DNA of 64,000 nucleotides, taken from Idiomarina zobellii (lineage in GTDB: Bacteria; Pseudomonadota; Gammaproteobacteria; Enterobacterales; Alteromonadaceae). Position numbers and translations under genes: made by a program. Positions 57,791 to 64,000 of the stretch are shown here, piece by piece. The stretch is from the NCBI RefSeq assembly GCF_900100855.1, contig NZ_FNCB01000011.1:1-64000 (forward strand), in the 5' to 3' direction. A model generated the notes under the pieces. That model was given only the letters and a program-made list of their open reading frames with translations. It was not told the origin of the DNA and made no database searches. Every line of letters starts with the position of its first letter. The first letter of the stretch is position 1.

Positions 57791-57991
57791 CGACACAGAT
57801 AGGGTCACTTATTGGTTAAAAAAGCAAAGACAGACGCCATTATGAATGATCTGAGCACGTCAGCCAACGATGAATTCCAGATAGATTAGCTATTAATCAT
57901 TTAATCCACACAAGTTTTGTGTAAAATAGCAACCTGTTTAAGGTGATTTGTTGGGGCGCATGGCGCCATCCAGAACAGAAGAGAAGCAAAC

Positions 57992-58618
57992 ATGAAAAAA
58001 TTCGCAATCTTATTGGGACTTTTCTTCGGTACCACGGGTATCGCATTAGCGCAAAGTGGCGATGCCGAAGCTGGTAAAGAGAAATCGCAGGTATGTGCGG
58101 CTTGTCATGGGCCCAATGGTGAATCTCCGACCGATATGTACCCGCACCTGGCCGGTCAGCATGAAAAGTATCTGTTAAAGCAATTAAAAGACTTTAAACT
58201 GGCGTCTGAAACAGGCGGCGAAGAAGGTCGAAATAACGCCGTAATGATGGGCCAGGTTGCTAGTCTGTCTGAGCAGGACATGGCCGATTTAGCCGCGTTT
58301 TACGCGTCACAAGACGAGCCAAAAGGTGAAACGCCTGAAGACTTAATAGCCAGAGGCGAAGACTTCTTCCGTCGTGGTAATCCTGAAAGTAACATCCCGT
58401 CATGTGCGGGTTGTCACGGACCTCGTGGTAACGGAATGGGCTTAGCGGCATTCCCGGACATTTCAGGTCAGCACGCAGCTTACACTAAGTCTCAGTTGGA
58501 AATGTTCCGCAGCGGCGAACGCGCAAATGACCCTAACGGTATGATGCAAGGCGTTGCTGAAAAGATGACAGATGAAGAAATTGAGCTGATGTCAAAATTC
58601 TTAAGTGGATTGTATTAA
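57992..58618 (+). CDS. Dihaem cytochrome c4
   Basis: A 208-residue periplasmic electron carrier. The signal peptide is about residues 1-20 (ending GIALA-QSG). Two haem-binding motifs follow, CAACHGPNG near residue 35 and CAGCHGPRG near residue 137, each in a cytochrome-c-like half with an axial methionine in a MMGQ or MMQG context. It probably delivers electrons to a terminal oxidase. Followed by a strong terminator. Confidence 0.95.
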   Translation: MKKFAILLGLFFGTTGIALAQSGDAEAGKEKSQVCAACHGPNGESPTDMYPHLAGQHEKYLLKQLKDFKLASETGGEEGRNNAVMMGQVASLSEQDMADLAAFYASQDEPKGETPEDLIARGEDFFRRGNPESNIPSCAGCHGPRGNGMGLAAFPDISGQHAAYTKSQLEMFRSGERANDPNGMMQGVAEKMTDEEIELMSKFLSGLY

Positions 58619-58645
58619 GCCTCTTAAAAAGTAGATAAACATTCT

Positions 58646-58670
58646 AAAAGCGGCTCCGGCCGCTTTTTTT
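58646..58670 (+). terminator. Terminator of the cytochrome c4 gene
   Basis: AAAAGCGGC (58646-58654) pairs with GCCGCTTTT (58659-58667) and T continues to 58670. Canonical form. Confidence 0.92.
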
Positions 58671-58789
58671 ATAACTAAACTCATAAGAAGTAAGCTGTTT
58701 TTTCCATTGTTAACAAAAAGTAATAAAAAAGTTGGTTTTTAGATCAAGAAAGTTGTTGAATTAATATTTGGTTCAAGTATTGTTAACAA

Positions 58790-59139
58790 CGCTCGAGGAC
58801 GGTGTAGCCTGACAAAAACAAAAATAATTGGCACAGAGTCCTTGAGAAAATAATAAAAAGACTGTAAAAATACAGCTGACTCGATACAAAAAAATAACAA
58901 GAGGTCGAGGAGATTATCGAAAAGTTAGATTTCGTTTTTATAAATGGTCATCTCATTTATCGATAATCCAGGGAGTAAATAGCCGAGAGGCTTGCGGTTG
59001 CTCCATTTAATAATAACAACAATAAAACCAGGTTACGGAAGACCGCAATAACAACTCGGAAGCAGTGACAACCATTCTCATAGTAGCAGTGCGCTGCCAA
59101 TCATATGAGAAAGCAGGCGATGGAAACATCGCCTTTTTT
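58790..59139 (+). ncRNA. Candidate CsrB/CsrC-type regulatory RNA before yihI
   Basis: The 625-base gap between cytochrome c4 and yihI has a promoter-like TTGAAT-16-TATTGT (58756-58783). It ends in a canonical terminator whose loop is GGAAA-like (GGCGATG, GAAA, CATCGCC, then T6 at 59116-59139). Six GGA motifs fall between, at 58797, 58909, 58972, 59037, 59058 and 59122. Several lie in or beside small stems, including GATTATCGA/TCGATAATC (58912-58968) and AGCC/GGCT (58981-58992). In E. coli csrC lies beside yihI. No long frame is present. The RNA family call is inference. Confidence 0.5.
59116..59139 (+). terminator. Terminator of the candidate RNA
   Basis: A 7-base perfect G/C-containing stem with a GAAA tetraloop is followed by six T. 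It lies about 105 bases before yihI and so does not end that gene. Confidence 0.9.
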
Positions 59140-59243
59140 CTTTCTATACCCTCATTACTATTCCAACAATGACGTTATACGCATTATTGCGTTACAATAC
59201 CCCTATATCTTCATACAGACAGTTTTCCTAACCAGGAGCGACA

Positions 59244-59660
59244 ATGACTCGCCGAAAGAAAACACGTAAGACAGGGCCTTTGGCGCCTTCGAAGCAGCCA
59301 AAAGACAAACGCCCAAGTGAGCCAACGACAAAAGGCAAAAAGATAGGTAAAGGTCAGCGTCCGGGTCAGCGGCACTTAGAGAGTCAAAAAAATACACTGA
59401 CTCACAGTAAAAGTGACGATGAGAAAGATCCTCGCGTTGGTAGCCGCCGTAAAATAGAACTCGTAATGACGCCTGAGCAGGAGCTGCAACAGCTGCAAAA
59501 TGACGAGCGACTGCAACGTCTGGTCGAGCGATTTGAGGAAGGAGAGACTCTCAACGCTGACGATCAACGCTATTTGGACGAAAAATCAGAGCGTTACGAA
59601 ACACTTATCAGCAAGCTGGGATACGAGCTTGATGACGACTGGGATGATGAGGAGTACTAA
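59244..59660 (+). CDS. yihI: Der GTPase-activating protein YihI
   Basis: A 138-residue protein that stimulates the ribosome-assembly GTPase Der. The N-terminal half is very basic and disordered (MTRRKKTRKTGPLAPSKQPKD). The C-terminal half is acidic and helical and ends DDDWDDEEY. This charge split is characteristic. Its stop overlaps the next start by one base (TAATG). Confidence 0.93.
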   Translation: MTRRKKTRKTGPLAPSKQPKDKRPSEPTTKGKKIGKGQRPGQRHLESQKNTLTHSKSDDEKDPRVGSRRKIELVMTPEQELQQLQNDERLQRLVERFEEGETLNADDQRYLDEKSERYETLISKLGYELDDDWDDEEY

Positions 59661-60118
59661 TGTCCAGTGAATTACTTTGGGTGATAGCCATAGTTGGGCT
59701 CGTTATTATTATCGGGCTTGGGTGGTATGCGGCAACGCTCATGCTGCGCTTGCGTGGTCAGAACGACCTGCGCAAAGCGGCTGTACAAAAGCGTGTTGAT
59801 AGGATTGATGAGAGTATTATTACGATTGCTAAAGCGATGCAGCAAGAGCAATGCCCGCTTTCTGAGGGCTGTCTGCGCATTGTTGTGCTGCTTGATCACA
59901 GACCTGAAGCTGTAAAATATGACTACTCGCAGGATTACCCTGCGATGCACGACATGTATGAAAAAATAAAGCATATGCCGACGCATGAAAACCGTAATAA
60001 GTTTCCTAAGAAGAAAATTCGAGAACTTGATGATGAGCGTGAAGGTTATGAGAAAACGATGCGCGACATTATTCTTGCAGACGTCGACAAGCTATTGAAA
60101 AACTTTCCCGCCGCCTGA
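59660..60118 (+). CDS. DUF2489 family membrane-anchored protein
   Basis: A 152-residue protein with one N-terminal membrane helix (about residues 5-28, rich in Ile, Val and Gly) and a charged helical cytoplasmic part containing a Cys pair in QEQCPLSEGCLRI. It matches the DUF2489 family that follows yihI in many gammaproteobacteria. Function is unknown. Confidence 0.88.
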   Translation: MSSELLWVIAIVGLVIIIGLGWYAATLMLRLRGQNDLRKAAVQKRVDRIDESIITIAKAMQQEQCPLSEGCLRIVVLLDHRPEAVKYDYSQDYPAMHDMYEKIKHMPTHENRNKFPKKKIRELDDEREGYEKTMRDIILADVDKLLKNFPAA

Positions 60119-60127
60119 GGAGGCCGC

Positions 60128-60940
60128 ATGGCGTTTTTTAAAGGAATGAAAGAAGACATCGCCAGTGTATTCGAGCGTGATCCAGCTGCGCGAAACACAA
60201 TGGAGGTGCTGTTCCATTATCCTGGACTGCATGCCATTTGGTTTCACCGCATAAGCCATAAACTCTGGACCTGGAAGCTTTACTGGTTGGCTCGTTTTCT
60301 TTCAAACGTCGCGCGCTGGTTGACCGGAATAGAAATCCATCCCGGAGCCAAAATTGGGCGCCGTTTTTTCATTGATCACGGTATGGGTGTCGTTATTGGT
60401 GAAACCGCAGAGATTGGTGACGATGTGACCTTGTATCATGGTGTGACTTTAGGGGGCACCAGCTGGCATAAAGGCAAGCGACACCCGACTTTGAAAGACG
60501 GTGTTGTTATTGGTGCCGGTGCAAAGGTGTTAGGCCCTTTAACCGTTGGACAGCAAGCGAGAATTGGCTCGAATGCCGTTGTGGTACGGGATGTTCCTGA
60601 GTTAACAACGGTTGTTGGTATTCCTGCTCGCGTGGCGAAGTCGGGTGTCGATAAAGAGACCAGCGAACGTCGTGAGAAAATGGCAAGAGAGTACGGTTTC
60701 GATGCGTATGCCATTTCAGCGGATAACCCAGACCCTGTAGCGACCGCAATTGGCCGCATGCTCGACCATGTTCAGGTTCTCGATACAAAAGTTTCTGACT
60801 TGTGCCAGGCGGTCAATAAGCTTGGTGGGGATGTGTGTAGTGAAATTCCGGAAGTTGATGTCGATGACGTGGACTTTTTGGAAGAAACAGAGCGCGCCGC
60901 TGAGCGACGCACTCATCATAAAGAGCAGGATAACTCTTAG
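60128..60940 (+). CDS. cysE: Serine O-acetyltransferase
   Basis: A 270-residue enzyme that makes O-acetylserine for cysteine synthesis. It has the short N-terminal helical domain of the EpsC/NifP-like type and then left-handed beta-helix hexapeptides, [34 protein letters not shown] and onward, with the catalytic His in IDHG and [10 protein letters not shown]-terminal extension of about 80 residues is acidic and predicted helical. It follows the DUF2489 gene by 9 bases. Confidence 0.92.
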   Translation: MAFFKGMKEDIASVFERDPAARNTMEVLFHYPGLHAIWFHRISHKLWTWKLYWLARFLSNVARWLTGIEIHPGAKIGRRFFIDHGMGVVIGETAEIGDDVTLYHGVTLGGTSWHKGKRHPTLKDGVVIGAGAKVLGPLTVGQQARIGSNAVVVRDVPELTTVVGIPARVAKSGVDKETSERREKMAREYGFDAYAISADNPDPVATAIGRMLDHVQVLDTKVSDLCQAVNKLGGDVCSEIPEVDVDDVDFLEETERAAERRTHHKEQDNS

Positions 60941-62508
60941 GACTTCAAGTCAAAGCGTTCAATAAGCGAGTAGAGCTGCTTAATGGTTGATTGCAGCTCT
61001 GTGCTTGAACTTTGAGTCTGCTCTGACGTTGCCTGAGTAGAGCGAGCGGTGTCAGCAATAGACGTGATTTGTTCACTAATGTGTTCAGCAACACCGCTTT
61101 GCTCTTCAACGGCTGACGCCATTTGTGTCGACATATCGGAAATTTCCTGAATAGCCGTTGATATTTCACCTAACGCGGCATCGGCTTCCCGAACCTTGTT
61201 AACTCCGTCCGCTGCGGCTTCTTCGCCTTTATTGGATACAGACACTGCGTTGCTGGCTTTGTCGCGCAGCTGTTGAATAACCTGATGAATGCTGTCTGTT
61301 GACTGCGTTGTGCGCTGAGCCAGGTTACGTACTTCGTCGGCGACTACCGAGAAACCCCGACCGTGCTCACCAGCGCGAGCGGCTTCAATAGCGGCATTGA
61401 GCGCCAGCAGGTTGGTTTGGTCAGCAATAGATGAAATTAAATCTGCTGCTTCGCCAATAGCCCCTGTTGACTGATCCAGCTCATGGACTGTTTGAGCAAT
61501 CTCTTTAACAGCATCGTGCAAGCTGACAATGACATCACTTGCCTGACGGGCTAGACGGACACTGTTCTCAACGTTCGCATTAGCAGACTCGGCTTGCTGC
61601 GCATTACGCTCAACGGTGTCGGCGACCTCTTGAATAGCTGAGGACATTTCGTTCATTGCCGTTGCCGTTTGCTCGGTCGATGCTGTTTGTTTGTCAATTT
61701 GCGTCTTACTGTCAGCTGCTTGCTGATGCGTGTCTTCTGCAATAGTGAGAAGCCCTGAAACTGCGTCCTTCATGCGGCTTAGTGCGGTTCTATTACGCGC
61801 GCCTTCACTTAGCAACTGCATTGCCAGTTTTGCTTCACGACCCTGCATATCAAAATAGGTCATACCGACCAGCTCAGAGTCGAATGCTTCTGGGCGCAGG
61901 TTGAGTAGCCCTTGTAGCATACGGCCAATATAGGCGCCGTAAGCAAAGGTCGTTACGGCGGTTGCCGCAAGCGCAATGAGTGCAGAAATAGGCTGTCCCA
62001 TTAAGGCAATGACGGCACTGGCCACGGCGCCTGGTATTACTACGGGCATCAAGTCTTTGCTGCCAAGCCATAAACGCTGTGCTAAAGGTAATGCGTGCTT
62101 GCCTGCGTTTAAGCGATCATAAATGGCTTGCGCGCGTTTTTTACGATTGTCTGATGCGGCGACACGAACGGACTCAAACCCTTTAGGCTTTCCGTCTTCC
62201 ATAATGGGCGTTACATACGCACTGACCCAATAGTGGTCGCCATTCTTACAACGGTTTTTAACAAGCCCCATCCAGGGTTTACCGCGTTTAATGGTTTTCC
62301 ACATTTGCTCAAATACGCCGGCAGGCATATCCGGGTGGCGCAGAATGTTGTGTGGCGAACCGATAAGTTCGTCTCGCGTATAACCGCTGACATTAACGAA
62401 GTCCTCATTGCAGTGTGTGATAACACCTTTGAGATCCGTGGATGAAATTAACCGATAGTGATCGGGGAAGCGGTTTTCTTTGCCGGTGACCGGACCATTA
62501 TTCTTCAT
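60937..62508 (-). CDS. PAS-domain methyl-accepting chemotaxis protein (Aer-like)
   Basis: A 523-residue chemoreceptor. An N-terminal PAS domain (about 15-125) contains [34 protein letters not shown], as in Aer, which binds FAD to sense redox or oxygen. Two membrane segments lie at about 153-195 with no periplasmic domain. The signalling domain has the hairpin tip [34 protein letters not shown], which binds CheA and CheW. It is convergent with the cysE-like gene, overlapping by 4 bases. Confidence 0.95.
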   Translation of the reverse strand: MKNNGPVTGKENRFPDHYRLISSTDLKGVITHCNEDFVNVSGYTRDELIGSPHNILRHPDMPAGVFEQMWKTIKRGKPWMGLVKNRCKNGDHYWVSAYVTPIMEDGKPKGFESVRVAASDNRKKRAQAIYDRLNAGKHALPLAQRLWLGSKDLMPVVIPGAVASAVIALMGQPISALIALAATAVTTFAYGAYIGRMLQGLLNLRPEAFDSELVGMTYFDMQGREAKLAMQLLSEGARNRTALSRMKDAVSGLLTIAEDTHQQAADSKTQIDKQTASTEQTATAMNEMSSAIQEVADTVERNAQQAESANANVENSVRLARQASDVIVSLHDAVKEIAQTVHELDQSTGAIGEAADLISSIADQTNLLALNAAIEAARAGEHGRGFSVVADEVRNLAQRTTQSTDSIHQVIQQLRDKASNAVSVSNKGEEAAADGVNKVREADAALGEISTAIQEISDMSTQMASAVEEQSGVAEHISEQITSIADTARSTQATSEQTQSSSTELQSTIKQLYSLIERFDLKS

Positions 62509-62610
62509 AACAACCTTGTAACAAAATGTTGATTAACATCAATATTAGTAAGGTTATCGTATTTTTGGGGGGAAAGTTTAGGGAAAACCGAAATAAAGTT
62601 GTTTTTTCCA

Positions 62611-62637
62611 TAAAAAAACGCCGCTTAAAAAGCGGCG
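62611..62637 (-). terminator. Terminator of the cold-shock gene
   Basis: Read on the minus strand, CGCCGCTT (62619-62626) and AAGCGGCG (62630-62637) form the stem and the A-run 62612-62618 becomes T7. It ends the leftward cold-shock transcript. Confidence 0.92.
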
Positions 62638-62686
62638 CTTCGAAATTCTTTAAAACGCTTAATGCACAATGTGCACTAAGAGTTCC

Positions 62687-62893
62687 TTACATAGGAACTA
62701 CGTTTTCAGCTTGAGGACCTTTAGGACCTTGAGCAACGGTGAAAGAAACTTGCTGGCCTTCAGCCAAAGTTTTGAAACCGTCTGCTTGGATAGCGCTGAA
62801 ATGTACGAATACGTCTGCGCCATTTTCTTGCTCGATGAAACCGAAGCCTTTTGCTTCGTTAAAGAATTTTACTTTACCAGTAGTAGTAGACAT
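62687..62893 (-). CDS. Cold-shock protein of the CspA family
   Basis: A 68-residue single cold-shock domain. The RNA-binding motifs are KGFGFI (RNP1) and VFVHF (RNP2). It starts [20 protein letters not shown]. It probably acts as an RNA chaperone. A 5' leader of unknown length precedes it on the minus strand, within the 181-base gap 62894-63074. Confidence 0.95.
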   Translation of the reverse strand: MSTTTGKVKFFNEAKGFGFIEQENGADVFVHFSAIQADGFKTLAEGQQVSFTVAQGPKGPQAENVVPM

Positions 62894-63074
62894 GCTGATA
62901 TTTCCTCGTAGTGCATGTTAAAAACAAAAATGCTCAAAAAACTTGGTATTACTTGGACTTACAAAACGAGGTACAGCAAAAAGGACTTCGTAAATAATCT
63001 CAAATCAATAGCCGAAATTTTCTCAGCGGCTTCGAGTATACGCTTAATACAGCCCGAGTCAACAAGACCTTGTT

Positions 63075-63620
63075 TTATTTTAACCAGTTACGACTAATGT
63101 GGCGGAAAGTATCGGTGCCAGACTTCTCAAGCCATTCAAACGCCGCCATTTCGGAGGTAATAATTTCAACGCCCGAGTTTCTCATGCGCTCTATCGCACA
63201 TTCTTTGTCTGTGGGACGTCGTGAGCCAACAGTGTCAGACGGCAAAAACACCTGGTAGCCGGCGTTTTGCATATCAATGGCGGTTTGCATGACACAAACG
63301 TGAGTTTCCATACCCATGACGACAATGTGTTTTTTATTGTATTCACTAAGAACATCGCGAAACGTTTGCTCTTTCAATGCACTGAAGTGCGTTTTCTCAA
63401 CCACACGACCGGCTTCAATAATTTCCTGCAAAGAGCTGACGGTGTAGCCCAGGCCTTTAGGGTATTGCTCGGTAATTAAAATGGGTACGTCCAGCTGCAT
63501 AGCAATTTCACCCAGCCAGCGCATACGAGAGGTGACAATGTCTCGCTGGTGAATGGCCGGTAACAGCCGTTCCTGAGCGTCGACAATAAGAAGCAGCGAG
63601 TCTTGGGCTGAAAGCAACAT
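63075..63620 (-). CDS. Isochorismatase-family hydrolase (YcaC-like)
   Basis: A 181-residue cysteine hydrolase. The start at 63620 (MLLSAQDSLLLIVDAQERL) follows GAGG; a longer frame to 63638 is less likely. The catalytic triad residues are Asp in LLIVDAQERL, Lys in VVEKTHFSAL and Cys in MGMETHVCVMQTAIDM. The substrate is unknown; the fold is shared with nicotinamidases and YcaC. It is divergent from purE. Confidence 0.92.
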   Translation of the reverse strand: MLLSAQDSLLLIVDAQERLLPAIHQRDIVTSRMRWLGEIAMQLDVPILITEQYPKGLGYTVSSLQEIIEAGRVVEKTHFSALKEQTFRDVLSEYNKKHIVVMGMETHVCVMQTAIDMQNAGYQVFLPSDTVGSRRPTDKECAIERMRNSGVEIITSEMAAFEWLEKSGTDTFRHISRNWLK

Positions 63621-63803
63621 GGAATACCTCATTAGCAATGTTTTATTGCATTCTACCTTAGCGGATTAACAAGACGATTAGCAAAAAGTCGTAACCTGCT
63701 TAAAAAATCCGCAGTAAATTTGCAGTCGCGCCCGCCAATAGCTACAATTCCCGCCTTTCCAAATGCAGATGCACATCCAAAACAGTAAATAAAAGGTGAC
63801 ACC

Positions 63804-64000
63804 ATGGCTCCGGTATTGATTCTAATGGGTTCCCAGTCCGATTGGCCGGTAATGCAAAAAGCAGCAGAAATGCTGGAATCGCTGAACGTAAAGTGGCAGG
63901 CGAAGGTCGTTTCTGCGCATCGTACGCCGGACTTACTTAAGTCGACGATGGAACAAGCCGAGCAAGACGGAGTGCCTGTGGTTATAGCCGGCGCCGGCGG
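63804..64000 (+). CDS. purE: N5-carboxyaminoimidazole ribonucleotide mutase PurE, partial
   Basis: The first 65 codons of purE, cut by the window edge. It starts MAPVLILMGSQSDWPVMQKA and has the conserved VSAHRTPDLL. The enzyme acts in purine synthesis, converting N5-CAIR to CAIR. AAAGGTGA lies before the ATG. Confidence 0.95.
   Translation, partial: MAPVLILMGSQSDWPVMQKAAEMLESLNVKWQAKVVSAHRTPDLLKSTMEQAEQDGVPVVIAGAG

Overview
The window looks like a marine gammaproteobacterium of the Alteromonadales, most like Idiomarina. This is inferred from gene order and protein character, not from a database search. Bases 21872-64000 are ordinary chromosome around the replication-initiation gene block: mnmE-yidC-yidD-rnpA-rpmH on the minus strand, then dnaA-dnaN-recF-gyrB on the plus strand. 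After these come glyQS, tag, a GNAT acetyltransferase, tusA, fadBA, slt, pepQ, yigZ, trkA-rsmB-fmt-def, dprA-smg-topA-like zinc finger-tsaC-hemF-aroE, polA, ysxC (yihA/engB), cytochrome c4, yihI, a cysE-like gene, a PAS chemoreceptor, a cold-shock gene and the start of purE.

Bases 1 to about 21870 are a genomic island, and its left end lies outside the window. The right end abuts the 3' end of mnmE, whose last 18 bases closely resemble the thdF/trmE site used by SGI1-type islands. A tyrosine recombinase reading away from that junction sits next to it. The island holds, from left to right:
- a large protein with a phospholipase-D-like C-terminus (possible defence cargo);
- an unrecognised trio: a lipoprotein, a small protein with Cys/His/Asp spacing like a thiol peptidase, and a two-helix membrane protein;
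- a serine recombinase behind repeated GGAACCA motifs;
- a possible MobI-like transfer protein;
- a perfect 12-base hairpin followed by TAAGTGC, which looks like the nick region of MobQ/IncQ-type transfer origins;
- a complete type I restriction-modification locus that carries the tRNA anticodon nuclease PrrC between hsdS and hsdR, with an HTH regulator upstream;
- a GmrSD-like DUF262/DUF1524 restriction protein;
- an MmyB-like regulator divergent from an MFS exporter;
- an AlpA-like regulator, a DUF927 ATPase, an excisionase-like HTH protein and the integrase.

The defence genes are layered. HsdMSR would cut unmodified DNA. PrrC is the known back-up that cleaves tRNA-Lys when a phage disables the restriction enzyme. 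The GmrSD-like protein would act on modified DNA that escapes the type I system. The PrrC catalytic residues R322, E326 and H358 are all present with the spacing known from E. coli PrrC.

In the core, non-coding signals stand out as much as the genes. Two perfect ParB-type parS sites lie inside recF and a third, one base off, lies inside pepQ. A 211-base nested palindromic element sits between tusA and fadA. There are candidate small RNAs at the loci where enterics keep Spot 42 (after polA) and CsrC (before yihI), and DnaA-box-like sequences upstream of dnaA and polA.
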